Source: Hyphomicrobiaceae bacterium UBA7697
GTDB taxonomy: Bacteria > Pseudomonadota > Alphaproteobacteria > Rhizobiales > Methyloligellaceae
Length of the DNA stretch: 64,000 nt
Assembly (NCBI GenBank): GCA_002482645.1
Contig: DLGJ01000002.1
Coordinates: 182,058-246,057, forward strand
Reading direction: 5' to 3'
The position numbers and the translations under genes were made by a program. The notes beneath the pieces were generated by a model. That model did no database searches. It had not been told where the DNA came from and saw only the letters and a program-made list of their open reading frames with translations. Position 1 is the stretch's first letter; every line of letters begins with the position of its first letter. Below are positions 22,608-32,372 of the stretch, in pieces.

Positions 22608-24452
22608 ATGGCTCCGCCTCCCCTCCTTCTTCTCAAGGATATCTCGCTCTCCTACGGCAACACGCCGTTGTTGTCCGACGCCGTGTTGTCGATCGGGCAA
22701 GGCGAGCGCCTTTGCTTGGTGGGACGCAATGGCTCGGGCAAATCGACGCTCCTGAAGATCGCCGCAGGCATGATCGAACCCGATGGAGGCAGCCGCTTCG
22801 TCCAGCCCGGCGCCACCATCCGCTATTTGCCTCAAGAGCCGGATCTGTCCGCCTATCCGTCCACGGGAGCCTTCGTCGAAGCGGGGCTTGCCCCCGGCGA
22901 CGATCCCCATCGCGCGCGCTACCTGCTGGAGAGTCTCGGGCTGACCGGCGATGAGCGGCCGGCAAATTTGTCGGGCGGCGAGACGAGGCGGGCGGCATTG
23001 GCACAAGTCCTGGCCCCGGACCCAGACATTTTGCTCTTGGATGAGCCCACCAATCATCTCGACGTGGCGGCGATCGAGAGATTGGAGACCGTGCTCAAGG
23101 AATCCCGTTCGGCCCTGGTGCTGATCAGCCATGACCGGCGCTTTCTGGAGACTCTTTCGCAAGAGACGGTGTGGCTCGATCGTGGGGTCACCCGTCGGCT
23201 CGACAAGGGCTTCGGCGCGTTCGAAGCCTGGCGGGACGGTATTCTCGAAGAAGAAGAGACGGCCCGTCACAAGCTCGGCCGGATGATCGTCCGCGAGGAA
23301 CATTGGCTGCGCTACGGCGTTAGCGCCCGGCGAAAGCGCAATCAGCGCCGTCTTGAGAACCTGGTGTCTCTGCGCGGCGAGCGCACGGTCGCCAAGCGCA
23401 ATCGCACGCAGGCCGATGTGAAGATGTCCGCCCATGAGGCAAACGAGTCCGGGCGGAAAGTCATCGAAGCGCGAGGTCTCGCCAAACGCTACGGCGACCG
23501 CGTTCTGGTGCGAGACTTCAACATCAAGATCGCCCGGGGCGACAGGGTCGGTCTCGTCGGGCCGAACGGCGCCGGCAAGACGACACTCATCAATATGCTC
23601 ACCGGTGCGCTGGAGCCGGACTCGGGCCGCGTCAAGTTCGGCACCAATCTCGAAGTGGCAACCCTCGATCAACGGCGCGAACAACTCGACCCCGAAAGAA
23701 GCGTCTCCGCGACCTTGACCGGCGGGAGCGGCGACACGGTCATCATCAATGGAGAAGAGCGTCACATCATCAGCTACATGAAGGATTTCCTGTTTGAGCC
23801 GGAGCAGGCCCGCACGCCCATCAAGGCGCTGTCGGGCGGCGAACGCGGCAGGCTGATGCTGGCGCTGGCCCTGGCGCACCCGTCCAACGTTCTGGTTCTC
23901 GACGAACCCACCAACGATCTCGATCTTGAGACATTGGACGTGCTGCAGGAACTGCTGGCGGACTATCCGGGAACCGTGCTGCTGGTCAGCCACGACCGCG
24001 ACTTTCTCGACCGCACCGTCACCTCGATCGTTGCTTCGGAAGGGGACGGGCAGTGGATCGAATATGCCGGCGGCTACACGGACATGATGGCGCAGCGCGG
24101 GGCCGGCGCGGGCACGCCGAAAAGGGACAAACCGGCTGCGACGAGCCGCTCGAAAGGATCCTCGCCAGCAAAGCCCACGCCCGCGGCCCGGAAGCGCCTA
24201 AGCCCCAAAGAGCAGCATCTGTTGAAGACGGCGCCGGAGCGGATGGACAAACTGACGGAAGAGATTCGCCGTTTGGAGCACATCCTTGCCGACCCGCAGC
24301 TCTATACGAAAGACCGCGAGGCATTCACGGCCGCGGCCGAGGCATTGGGCAAGGCCCAAGACGAACTTGCCGCCGTGGAGGAAGACTGGCTGCGGCTTGA
24401 ACTGCTCCAAGAGGAGATCGCGGCAAATGCCGGTGCAACTCTCGCGCAATGA
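22608..24452 (+). CDS. uup: ABC-F ATPase Uup
   Basis: A 614-residue ABC-F protein with two ATPase domains and no membrane segment; Uup relatives act on ribosomes or branched DNA. Domain 1 has Walker A GRNGSGKST (39-47), signature LSGGE (about 123) and Walker B DEPTNHLD (about 145). The linker is highly charged (ARRKRNQRRLENLVSLRGERTVAKRNR). Domain 2 has GPNGAGKTT (about 320), LSGGERGR (about 408) and DEPTNDLD (about 432). The C-terminal coiled coil typical of Uup (about 530-614, LSPKEQHLLKTAPERMDKLTEEIRRLE) is present. It stands alone on this strand. Confidence 0.95.
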   Translation: MAPPPLLLLKDISLSYGNTPLLSDAVLSIGQGERLCLVGRNGSGKSTLLKIAAGMIEPDGGSRFVQPGATIRYLPQEPDLSAYPSTGAFVEAGLAPGDDPHRARYLLESLGLTGDERPANLSGGETRRAALAQVLAPDPDILLLDEPTNHLDVAAIERLETVLKESRSALVLISHDRRFLETLSQETVWLDRGVTRRLDKGFGAFEAWRDGILEEEETARHKLGRMIVREEHWLRYGVSARRKRNQRRLENLVSLRGERTVAKRNRTQADVKMSAHEANESGRKVIEARGLAKRYGDRVLVRDFNIKIARGDRVGLVGPNGAGKTTLINMLTGALEPDSGRVKFGTNLEVATLDQRREQLDPERSVSATLTGGSGDTVIINGEERHIISYMKDFLFEPEQARTPIKALSGGERGRLMLALALAHPSNVLVLDEPTNDLDLETLDVLQELLADYPGTVLLVSHDRDFLDRTVTSIVASEGDGQWIEYAGGYTDMMAQRGAGAGTPKRDKPAATSRSKGSSPAKPTPAARKRLSPKEQHLLKTAPERMDKLTEEIRRLEHILADPQLYTKDREAFTAAAEALGKAQDELAAVEEDWLRLELLQEEIAANAGATLAQ

Positions 24453-24596
24453 GGTGCGGTGACTTTTGAAGCGGGGGATCTGCAAACGCCCCGGACGGCA
24501 CGGCCAACCCATTCAAACCACCTCCCACCCCGTTGCCGCGACAGAACGGCAATTGCGCCTGCCGAGTGGGCCGCAGAATCGCGATATCCGCGAACC

Positions 24597-25472
24597 TCAC
24601 GAAGCGTGCATCTTGCGGTCCATCAACTGCCAAATCATGGGAGTGAATATCAATTGCATCGCGAGCGGCATTTTGCTGCCGGGGCAAACGACGGTGTTCG
24701 ACCGCGACATGAAGGACGTCGGCAGCATCGACAGGAGATACGGGAAGTCGACACCCCTCGGATCCTTGAAGCGGATAATGAGCATGCTTTCGTCGGGGCT
24801 GGGGACATCGCGCGCGGCGAACGGGTTCGACGTGTCGACGGTGGGCACGCGCTGGAAATTAATGTGAGTCTGCGAGAACTGAGGGCATATGTAGTTGATG
24901 TAGTCGGGCATGCGGCGCAGGATCACATCGACGATGGCCTCTTGCGAATAGCCCCGCACCGCTTTGTCCCGGTGCAGCTTTTGAATCCATTCGAGGTTGA
25001 TGACCGGGACGATCCCGATCAAGAGATCGGCGTGCTGGGCGACATTGACGTCGTCGGTGACGACCGCTCCGTGCAGCCCCTCGTAGAAGAGCATGTCCGT
25101 TTCCGGCGGGATGTCCTCCCAGGGCGCGAACGTGCCGGGCTTCTGCCCATAGGGCGCGGCCTCCTCTTCGTCGTGAAGATATTTGCGCGCCCTGCCGGTG
25201 CCGCTCTGTCCATAGACCCGGAACAACGTCTCGAGTTCCTCGAACAGATTGGCCTCGGGGCCGAAATGGCTGAAATCCGTCCCGCGTCCGCTCTGCACCT
25301 CGGCCATCTTGATTCGCATCTCGTCGCGATTGTAGCGATGAAAGGCGTCGCCGTGGACGATCGCCGCCTTGACGCCCTCGCGGCGGAAGATCTGTTGAAA
25401 CGTCGTCGTCACGGTCGTGGTGCCGGCGCCTGACGACCCTGTCGTGGCAATAATCGGATGTCTGGATGACAT
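24597..25472 (-). CDS. prk: Phosphoribulokinase
   Basis: A 291-residue class I (proteobacterial) phosphoribulokinase, which phosphorylates ribulose 5-phosphate to the Rubisco substrate. The start at 25472 is supported by a strong AAGGGGGGA site and directly precedes the P-loop SRHPIIATTGSSGAGTTT. Other family segments are AIVHGDAFHRYNR, THFGPEAN-like FSHFGPEANLFEEL, LFYEGLHGAVV and VPVINLEWIQKLHRD. The C-terminus (SMLPTSFMSRSNTVVCPGSKMPLAMQLI) is complete. No other Calvin-cycle gene is near, so it is either a separate locus of an autotroph or a relic of a cbb operon. Confidence 0.94.
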   Translation of the reverse strand: MSSRHPIIATTGSSGAGTTTVTTTFQQIFRREGVKAAIVHGDAFHRYNRDEMRIKMAEVQSGRGTDFSHFGPEANLFEELETLFRVYGQSGTGRARKYLHDEEEAAPYGQKPGTFAPWEDIPPETDMLFYEGLHGAVVTDDVNVAQHADLLIGIVPVINLEWIQKLHRDKAVRGYSQEAIVDVILRRMPDYINYICPQFSQTHINFQRVPTVDTSNPFAARDVPSPDESMLIIRFKDPRGVDFPYLLSMLPTSFMSRSNTVVCPGSKMPLAMQLIFTPMIWQLMDRKMHAS

Positions 25473-25863
25473 GTGTCCCCCCTTCAGCGCATCCATATTA
25501 CCCAAGCGGAAGTTTCGGCGCGAGACGAAGCAGCGTCTCGATGGACCGCACATTGGATGTGCCGCCCCGCGACTCATTGGTGCGGCCGGTTCGCGGGGTT
25601 CGCATCGTATCCTGCCCGCGCCTTCCGGCGGACCAGCCCAGGCCGCCCGCCGGTGGGCACGGGAACCTTCCGGCGCTCAGGCTCTCCACGCCCGGAACCG
25701 CCCCAATGGATCGGCGGGAGAAACGGATATGATGTACGGACCGCGGCGGGATGGGCTGCCATCGCGGAGCCGACCGGCGCCGGCCCTTCGAACAGCGCCG
25801 GTCTTGGCGGCGCGCCCTTGAGCGGGCCCCCGGCGATGCCCACGGCGTGGTGAGGAATGACGA
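25473..25863. other. Intergenic, no gene seen
   Basis: About 390 bp between prk and the small membrane protein gene, with GC-rich open frames on both strands that have no motif, signal or ribosome site. It must contain the prk promoter. Confidence 0.5.
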
Positions 25864-26130
25864 ATGCGGATTCGGTATTGGCTACTCGTAATTTATGCGT
25901 TCTTCGCGGGGCTGGCACTCCTTGCGGTGCCCCTGAGCGCCATGGGCTGGATCGCCGCCGATCCGTTGTCCGTGGTACCGGCGATGTTGCTCGGCCTTCC
26001 TTGGAGCTACGGGCTGACCGGACTTGCCGGGTCCCAGTCCCCGGCACTGAACCTGTTTCTGGTCGCGGCGTCCTTGGCGATCAACGGCTGTCTGATTTGG
26101 CTGGCCGGCCACGTGCTGCGCCGCCGCTAG
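25864..26130 (+). CDS. Small membrane protein of unknown function
   Basis: An 88-residue protein made almost wholly of three predicted transmembrane helices (about 5-27, 34-55, 60-83) and ending in a basic LRRR. A GAGGAATGACGA ribosome site precedes the ATG. The pattern of small residues and the conserved-looking LLGLPWSYG segment resemble hypothetical inner membrane proteins of Proteobacteria. It is monocistronic as far as can be seen. Confidence 0.65.
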   Translation: MRIRYWLLVIYAFFAGLALLAVPLSAMGWIAADPLSVVPAMLLGLPWSYGLTGLAGSQSPALNLFLVAASLAINGCLIWLAGHVLRRR

Positions 26131-26338
26131 GCCAAGGTCCGGACAGGGCCCGGAGCGATTTCAGGAGATATCTTCCTGACGGACCTTGCCGCGTCCGCGC
26201 TCCGTCGACCTGCACGAGAGCGGGCTTCCTCTTCCGCGAGCGTCGAACTTCGCGGCGCGCCCTTGACTTCCGGCGGCATTACGCGCTTCACGATACTATC
26301 GTTCGCTCCGCCTCTCGCAGGCTCAACGTCTCGGGGAT

Positions 26339-27163
26339 ATGTTCGTTGTGACGACGTTTGAACCCAGATCGCTGGGACGAGCCATCGTCCACAATCCCCG
26401 GCCGAGCGTTCAGGACGGCCTGCTCCTCGTCAGCGTCATGACCGTGGGAGCACTGCTGGCGCTCCAGTACAATCTCTTCTGGTTCAGCGCCGAACTCTCC
26501 GAACCTCAACGCAAGGTGTCGCTCGCCGAGGCGATGGCGCTCACGGTTCTGCTGGCGTTCTGCATCGTTGCCTTCGTCGTCCGGCGTCTGCGCGACGTCC
26601 GGCACGATCTGGCACGGCGCGCCGTGACCCGGTCCCAGATGCGTCAGCTGCGCTCGATGGCTTCGCAAGATTCCCTGACGGGCCTTGCTAACCGTCGCGA
26701 ATTGGATTCGGCTCTGGCGTCGGCCATCGCCTCCGCGGCCAATGGCCGGACGCACGCTTTCTTCCTGATCGACCTGAACAGCTTCAAGCGCATCAATGAC
26801 ATCCATGGACACGCCACCGGAGATCGGGTCCTGCAGGCCGTCGCCGGGCGGTTTCAATCCGCCGCCAGGCCGAGCGATCTGCTGGCGCGACTCGGCGGCG
26901 ACGAGTTCGCGCTCCTGTCCTACGATCTCGACCGGGACACCGCGCGCGCCATCGGTCAGCGCATTATGGCGACCTTGGAGAGCGAGATTCGCGTCGGGGG
27001 AAAGTCGCACAGGACAGGGGCGTCGATCGGTGTCGCGCTCATTCCCGACAATGGCACAACGGCGGACGAGGTGATCCATCACGCGGACCTCGCCATGTAC
27101 CGGGCAAAAAGCGAGGATCGAACCGCACTGGCATTTTTCGAGGCGCCCAAGGACAGCGGTTGA
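26339..27163 (+). CDS. Membrane-anchored diguanylate cyclase (GGDEF)
   Basis: A 274-residue enzyme making cyclic di-GMP from two GTP. Two transmembrane helices (about 28-48 and 62-82) enclose a short periplasmic loop, then a coiled linker leads to a GGDEF domain starting DSLTGLANRRELD (about 111). The active-site motif GGDEF is intact at 186-190, and a product-inhibition I-site RPSD lies at 177-180, exactly five residues upstream. It probably senses a membrane or periplasmic cue. The exopolysaccharide locus in this window is a possible downstream target, but no direct link is visible. Confidence 0.92.
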   Translation: MFVVTTFEPRSLGRAIVHNPRPSVQDGLLLVSVMTVGALLALQYNLFWFSAELSEPQRKVSLAEAMALTVLLAFCIVAFVVRRLRDVRHDLARRAVTRSQMRQLRSMASQDSLTGLANRRELDSALASAIASAANGRTHAFFLIDLNSFKRINDIHGHATGDRVLQAVAGRFQSAARPSDLLARLGGDEFALLSYDLDRDTARAIGQRIMATLESEIRVGGKSHRTGASIGVALIPDNGTTADEVIHHADLAMYRAKSEDRTALAFFEAPKDSG

Positions 27164-27302
27164 GCGGCCGAGACGGGAACGCAGACCGCGCCCGGACACG
27201 GAGCCGGACGACGTCGCGGCAAAAATGGCCTTGAGTTTCTCGAGGCCACGCAATCCCCATCGCGCAGGCGAAGGCCTGCCGCCCGGGCCGACACGCCGCC
27301 GG

Positions 27303-28112
27303 TCAACTTTCGATGAGAAAATTCTCGGCCGATCCCGTGTTCACCCGCGGCAGGGCCTCGGCCTCGTCCTTGAGATTGACCCCCGACAAGCCTCTGCGCC
27401 GCGCTTCGGTCATCAGATAGCTCAGCTTGTGGGCGGCATGCTCGTAGCTCAGTCCCGCGGGCCGCACATTGGATATGCAGTTCCGCGACTCGTCGGTGAG
27501 ACCGGTACGCGGGTTCAGCGTCATATAGATGCCCATGCTGTCGGGCGAACTCAGCCCCGGCCGCTCGCCAATGAGCACGACAACCATCTTGGCGCCCAGA
27601 GTCTCCGCGACCTCGTCGCCGATCGCGACGCGCGCCTCCTTCACGATGCAAAGCGGCGCGACCCGCCAGTCGCTGCCGGCAAGCGCGGGCAGCATCACAT
27701 CGAGAAACTTTGCGGCATTCTCCTCGATGGCCAGGGCGGATAGCCCATCGCCGATCACGAAGACGACGTCGTAGGGGGTCTCGGGCGCGGGCATGCTCTT
27801 GAGCCGCTTGATCGAGTCGTCGTTCAGACGACGCCCCATGTCGGGACGCTGCAAGTAGGTGGGCCGGCTGTCTGCGCGGCTCCCGAGCACGATCGTGGCA
27901 TGTCCGCGAGAGCGAAACGACTCGTCCAAGGCCGGAATGTCGAGGGCATGATGCACCGCGTCGCGCGCCTGCGCATGCGCCAGTTGAAACTCCAAATGCG
28001 GTTTCGTCGGGAGGCTCGTGCCGGAATGACCGAGCGCGATTCGCGCCGGCGTGTACTGGCGCAGCTTGCTCCAGGAATCGCTCGTGACAATGGAACGCTT
28101 GTCGTTGGACAT
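27303..28112 (-). CDS. eutC: Ethanolamine ammonia-lyase small subunit
   Basis: A 269-residue small subunit of adenosylcobalamin-dependent ethanolamine ammonia-lyase, which with EutB converts ethanolamine to acetaldehyde and ammonia. Typical segments are TPARIALGHSGTSLPT near the start, LEFQLAHAQARDAVH, VFVIGDGLSALAIE, VVLIGERPGLSSPDSMGIYMTLNPRTGLTD and the late RNCISNVRPAGLSYEHAA with its conserved Cys. It starts 21 bp after eutB. No microcompartment shell or reactivase gene follows. Confidence 0.95.
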   Translation of the reverse strand: MSNDKRSIVTSDSWSKLRQYTPARIALGHSGTSLPTKPHLEFQLAHAQARDAVHHALDIPALDESFRSRGHATIVLGSRADSRPTYLQRPDMGRRLNDDSIKRLKSMPAPETPYDVVFVIGDGLSALAIEENAAKFLDVMLPALAGSDWRVAPLCIVKEARVAIGDEVAETLGAKMVVVLIGERPGLSSPDSMGIYMTLNPRTGLTDESRNCISNVRPAGLSYEHAAHKLSYLMTEARRRGLSGVNLKDEAEALPRVNTGSAENFLIES

Positions 28113-28133
28113 AAAAAACCCCAGTGGAAAACC

Positions 28134-29522
28134 TCAGTGCAAGTGCTCAAGGGCATGCCGAAACGGCTTCGGCAGGCTCTCGGCCAGACGGATCTCCTCG
28201 TCGGCCTCGAAGATACCCGTCTCTTTCAACCAGCTTTCAAATTCCGGCGCGGGCTGCAAGCCCAGCACCTTGCGCGCGTAGAGCGCATCGTGGAACGACG
28301 TCGTCTGATAATTGAGCATGATGTCGTCGGAACCTGGAATGCCCATGATGAAGCTGACGCCGGCCGCCGCAAGCAGCGTCAGCAGCACATCCATGTCATT
28401 CTGGTCGGCCTCGGCGTGATTGGTGTAGCAAATATCGCAACCCATCGGCACGCCGAGCAGCTTGCCGCAGAAATGATCCTCCAGGCCGGCGCGCACGATC
28501 TGGCGGCCGTCGAAGAGATATTCGGGACCGATGAAGCCGACCACCGTGTTCACGAGCAGCGGCTCGAACTTGCGCGCGACAGCGTAGGCCCGCGCCTCGA
28601 GTGTTTGCTGGTCGACGCCGTGATGCGCATTCGCCGACAGCGCGCTTCCCTGACCGGTCTCGAAATACATGACGTTCTCGCCGACCGTGCCCCGCTGAAG
28701 ACCGAGGGCGGCGTCGCGTCCTTCCTGTAGGACGGCGAGGTTCACGCCGAAGCTGCTATTCGCGGCCTCGGTACCGGCAATCGATTGAAACACGAGGTCG
28801 AGCGGCGCCCCACGGTTGATCGCCTCGATGCTGGTCGTAACGTGTGTCAGCACGCAAGACTGGGTCGGGATGTCGTACCGGCGGATGATCTCGTCCAGCA
28901 TCTCCACCAGTGTGGTGACGGCGGCGATACTATCGGTTGCCGGATTGATGCCGATCACAGCGTCTCCACTGCCGTACATGAGGCCATCGACAACGCTCGC
29001 CGCGATGCCCGTCGGATCGTCGGTCGGATGATTCGGCTGAAGACGCGTCGACAGACGCTTCTTCAGTCCGATCGTGTTGCGGAACTTGGTCACCACACGG
29101 CATTTCTGCGCGATCAGGATGAGATCCTGCACACGGCAGATCTTCGATACCGCCGCGGCCATCTCCGGCGTGAGCCCGGGCGCGAGCGCCTTGAGCGTGG
29201 CTTCGTTCGCCGCGTCGGACAGAAGCCAGTCCCGAAAACCGCCGACCGTGAGATGCGCGACGGGCGCGAAGGCCTGTGCGTCGTGGCCGTCGATGATAAG
29301 GCGCGTGACCTCATCGCTCTCATAGGGCACGACCGCATCCGACAGGAAGGTACTCAGCGGCGTGTCGGCCAAGACCATTTGCGCCGCAACGCGCTCCTCG
29401 TCGTGGCCGGCGGCAACACCCGCCAAGTAGTCGCCCGACCGCGCGGGACTCGCCTTGGCCAGCAAGTCCTTGAGCGAATCGAAGGTGTACCGGTTGCCGC
29501 CGACGTCGTGGGAATAACGCAT
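28134..29522 (-). CDS. eutB: Ethanolamine ammonia-lyase large subunit
   Basis: A 462-residue catalytic large subunit. Family segments include AQMVLADTPLSTFL, VGGFRDWLLSD, RLQPNHPTDDPTGIAASVVDGLMYGSGDAVIGINPATDS, YFETGQGSALSANAHHGVDQQTLEARAYA and GLEDHFCGKLLGVPMGCDICYTNHAEADQNDMD. Full-length, with a typical start YSHDVGGNRYTFDSLKDLLAKA. It is the middle gene of permease-eutB-eutC, with gaps of 37 and 21 bp, so one operon for ethanolamine nitrogen or carbon use. No EutR-type or two-component regulator is adjacent. Confidence 0.96.
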   Translation of the reverse strand: MRYSHDVGGNRYTFDSLKDLLAKASPARSGDYLAGVAAGHDEERVAAQMVLADTPLSTFLSDAVVPYESDEVTRLIIDGHDAQAFAPVAHLTVGGFRDWLLSDAANEATLKALAPGLTPEMAAAVSKICRVQDLILIAQKCRVVTKFRNTIGLKKRLSTRLQPNHPTDDPTGIAASVVDGLMYGSGDAVIGINPATDSIAAVTTLVEMLDEIIRRYDIPTQSCVLTHVTTSIEAINRGAPLDLVFQSIAGTEAANSSFGVNLAVLQEGRDAALGLQRGTVGENVMYFETGQGSALSANAHHGVDQQTLEARAYAVARKFEPLLVNTVVGFIGPEYLFDGRQIVRAGLEDHFCGKLLGVPMGCDICYTNHAEADQNDMDVLLTLLAAAGVSFIMGIPGSDDIMLNYQTTSFHDALYARKVLGLQPAPEFESWLKETGIFEADEEIRLAESLPKPFRHALEHLH

Positions 29523-29559
29523 GATGCCTAAACCTCTTGCCTAACCGCTCTCGCGGAAC

Positions 29560-30972
29560 TCAGATGATTTCGTCCTCCTCGCCCGGTGCGGCCGCCACGA
29601 GGTGATGACGGCTGTAGAAGCCGAAATACGCCACGAAGATTGCGTAGACGACCGCGGCGCCGATGAGCACACGCGGATCGACTAGGAACCCGGCGATCAC
29701 GGCGGCACAGGCGAGCACCAAGGCGATGCCCGATGTGAGCACACCGCCCGGCGTGCGGTAAGCCCGGTCGAGATGCGGCTCCCGAACGCGCAATGCGATA
29801 TGCGAAGCCATCATCATCACATAGGAGACCGTCGCGCCGAACACGGCCACGAGAATCAGGAGGTCGCCCTGTCCGGTCAGCGACAGCAGGAAGCCAATGA
29901 TACCGGGCACGATGAGGGCCACATACGGCGTCTTTCGCCCGCTGGTCAGCGATAGGAACCGCGGTAGATATCCGGCGCGCGACATCGCGAACGTCAGTCG
30001 CGAATAGCCGTAGATGATGGAAAAGAAGCTGGCGACGAGACCGGCGAGCCCCACGAAGTTCACAAACCGGCTTATCAGCGTCGGCCCGTTATAGACGTTG
30101 GGGGATTCCAAGGCCGCGACCAGGGGATTGCCCGAATCCTGCAATGCCGCCGACCCGGCGCCACCGGGCCCGAGCACCAGAATCAAGGCCGCGGACAACA
30201 GAAGCACCGTCATGCCGCCGATCAACCCGCGCGGCAGATCGCGCTTGGGGTCCTGCGTTTCCTCGGCTGCCAGAGGCACGCCTTCGATGGCGAGGAAGAA
30301 CCACATCGCGTAAGGAATGGCCGCCCAGATGCCGATATAGCCGAACGGCAGGAAACTACTGGCTCCCGCCGCGTCGGTCGCGGCGATGTCGAAGAGCTTG
30401 TCGGCGCTGAAATAGGGCACCATCGCGACGCAGAACGCGATGAGCGCCACCACGGCGATGGCGGTGATGATGAAGATCAGACGGAGTGCCTCTCCGGCAC
30501 CGTAGATATGGATGCCGAGAAACACCGCGTAGAACGCGAGATAGACGGGCCAGCCGTCAATGCCGAAAAGGGAGCCGCAATACGCGCCGATGAACACGGC
30601 GATCGCCGCCGGTGCAATGGCATACTCCATAAGGATTGCGACGCCGCAGAGGAAGCCGCCCCATGGGCCGAAGGCGCGGCGGGCAAATCCATAACCGCCG
30701 CCCGCTGTCGGCGCGATGGTCGAGAGTTCGGCAAGCGAGAAACACATACACGTGTACATCGTCGCCATGAGTAGCGTTGCGATGAAGAGTCCGCCCCAGC
30801 CTCCTTGCCCGAGGCCGAAATTCCACCCGGCAAAATCGCCGGAGATAACATACGCCACGCCGAGCCCGACCAGCAGCATCCAGCCAGCCGCGCCGCGTTT
30901 CAGTTGCCTATGCTCGAAATATCCTTTGCTAACCTTTTCGTATTCGACTCCGCCTGTGTGATGCGGTTCCAT
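29560..30972 (-). CDS. eat: Ethanolamine permease (APC family)
   Basis: A 470-residue amino acid-polyamine-organocation transporter with about 12 transmembrane segments. The sequence matches the ethanolamine permease subgroup: YFEHRQLKRGAAGWMLLVGLGVAYVISGDFAGWNFGL at the start and MWFFLAIEGVPLAAEETQDPKRDLPRGLIGGM in the middle. A strong GGGGGAGGA ribosome site precedes the ATG. It is first in the operon ahead of eutB and eutC and would supply their substrate. Confidence 0.93.
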   Translation of the reverse strand: MEPHHTGGVEYEKVSKGYFEHRQLKRGAAGWMLLVGLGVAYVISGDFAGWNFGLGQGGWGGLFIATLLMATMYTCMCFSLAELSTIAPTAGGGYGFARRAFGPWGGFLCGVAILMEYAIAPAAIAVFIGAYCGSLFGIDGWPVYLAFYAVFLGIHIYGAGEALRLIFIITAIAVVALIAFCVAMVPYFSADKLFDIAATDAAGASSFLPFGYIGIWAAIPYAMWFFLAIEGVPLAAEETQDPKRDLPRGLIGGMTVLLLSAALILVLGPGGAGSAALQDSGNPLVAALESPNVYNGPTLISRFVNFVGLAGLVASFFSIIYGYSRLTFAMSRAGYLPRFLSLTSGRKTPYVALIVPGIIGFLLSLTGQGDLLILVAVFGATVSYVMMMASHIALRVREPHLDRAYRTPGGVLTSGIALVLACAAVIAGFLVDPRVLIGAAVVYAIFVAYFGFYSRHHLVAAAPGEEDEII

Positions 30973-31276
30973 AAATTCCTCCCCCTCGAATATATTTTCT
31001 AAGTGGAGCGGCCGATGAACAGTATAAGCCGCATTCCTGAAAAACGCGCCAAGATATGCCTTACCTCCGTAAATGGATTTCCGGGACGAGGGTATTCAAC
31101 TTTCGGATGGACCTCCGTCCGGACGGCACATCCCTGGCCACGACACGGAGCACGTCACAACGGCCGGCGCGCTGGTCGAACGCGACCGCCGGCCGGCGTC
31201 CGCCAAGGGGCGGCCGCGCAACCCGCCGCCTTGATTTTCGCCGCGGCTGCGTTTCCAATTCCAGGAGGGTGAAATC
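30973..31276. other. Divergent intergenic region, no gene seen
   Basis: A 304-bp gap between the ethanolamine permease (minus) and the carboxypeptidase (plus). It must carry both promoters. A short plus-strand frame at 31003-31272 has no protein features and is not called. Confidence 0.5.
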
Positions 31277-32290
31277 ATGCCGATAGCCCGAGCGCGGCGG
31301 CCGAAGCGCCGGTCGCGCAAACGTTCATGGCGTCGGAGGGGAAGGATCCTTGGCCTTTTCGCGACCATCCTGTCCGTGGCGGCGATCGTCATCCTCGCCG
31401 GTCCCAGCCGCACGGCGATGACGGGTCCCGCACAGAAGGGCATTGCGCCCCCGGAGGTCAGCGCCAAGTCCGTCTTCGTCCTGAATGCGGATACGGGGCA
31501 GGTTCTTTACGAAAAGAACCCGGACGACGTGTTCCGGATCTTGAGCCTGACGAAGCTGGTCACGGCCTATCTCCTGGTGGACCGCATGGGCGACCGGCTG
31601 TCCGAGACGATCAAGATCAACTGGCCCCACCTGACCGGCGGTTCCTCCGCGCAACTGAAGCGGCTCGACGTGTGGACCTTGCAGGACCTGCTGTATGGAA
31701 TGGTCCTGGTTTCCGGGAACGACGCCGCGCTCGCGATCGCGGACGCGGCCGGCCGCGATCTCCTAGGTGGAGACGCGAAAGGCATCACCACGGCCAAGGC
31801 GACGGAGCGCTTCGTCCAGGAGATGGGCACTGCGGCCAAGGCTCTCGGCGCCCACAATGCGACATTCGCCGACCCGTACGGCCTGTCGCCGAAAAACACC
31901 GCAACGGCCCGCGATATGGGACTGATCGCCGCCAGGATCTTCACCGACGAGCGGCTTTTGCCCGCTTGGGCCTGCACCGAACGGACGCTGCACATCGACG
32001 GAAAACGGCCACGCACGGTCGTGCTGAAGACGAGTCTCGAAATTCTCGGCGAAGGCACCGTCATCGGCGCCAAGACGGGGTCCTATATCTCCGCGAATAT
32101 CTACAACCTCGTGACCGCGTGGCGCGCACCCAACGGGCAAACCGTCGTCGGCGTGCTGCTGGGAAGCATGAGCCACCCGGCCCGCTACAACGAGATGCGG
32201 ACAATCATCGACGCTGTCCCGCGCGATTTTCCGGAACTCGGCACGCCGCTGGCCGTTAGCCCTCGGCGTCCCCCCAATGCGTGCGGCTAG
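31277..32290 (+). CDS. D-alanyl-D-alanine carboxypeptidase family protein
   Basis: A 337-residue penicillin-binding-type serine peptidase that trims peptidoglycan stem peptides. A very basic N-terminus is followed by one membrane anchor (about 24-42). The three active-site motifs are present: SLTK at 90-93, SGN near 147 and KTG near 267. The start is supported by CCAGGAGGGTGAAATC. The domain is of the S11 class (DacF/PbpG-like) without an obvious C-terminal amphipathic helix. It stands alone between divergent and unrelated genes. Confidence 0.9.
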   Translation: MPIARARRPKRRSRKRSWRRRGRILGLFATILSVAAIVILAGPSRTAMTGPAQKGIAPPEVSAKSVFVLNADTGQVLYEKNPDDVFRILSLTKLVTAYLLVDRMGDRLSETIKINWPHLTGGSSAQLKRLDVWTLQDLLYGMVLVSGNDAALAIADAAGRDLLGGDAKGITTAKATERFVQEMGTAAKALGAHNATFADPYGLSPKNTATARDMGLIAARIFTDERLLPAWACTERTLHIDGKRPRTVVLKTSLEILGEGTVIGAKTGSYISANIYNLVTAWRAPNGQTVVGVLLGSMSHPARYNEMRTIIDAVPRDFPELGTPLAVSPRRPPNACG

Positions 32291-32372
32291 CGGCGGCCCG
32301 CAATCGCGTAAAATGCATGCCCCCGCAGCGGGTTGCATTGACCGGGCGGACAGAGCATACCGGTCCCCTCGC

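Noticed and set aside
22596..23993. 465-residue minus-strand open frame opposite uup
   Set aside because: Shadow of a well-recognised ABC-F gene in GC-rich DNA; no domain, signal or ribosome site.
31003..31272. 89-residue plus-strand frame upstream of the carboxypeptidase gene
   Set aside because: No ribosome site or motif; overlaps a promoter region.
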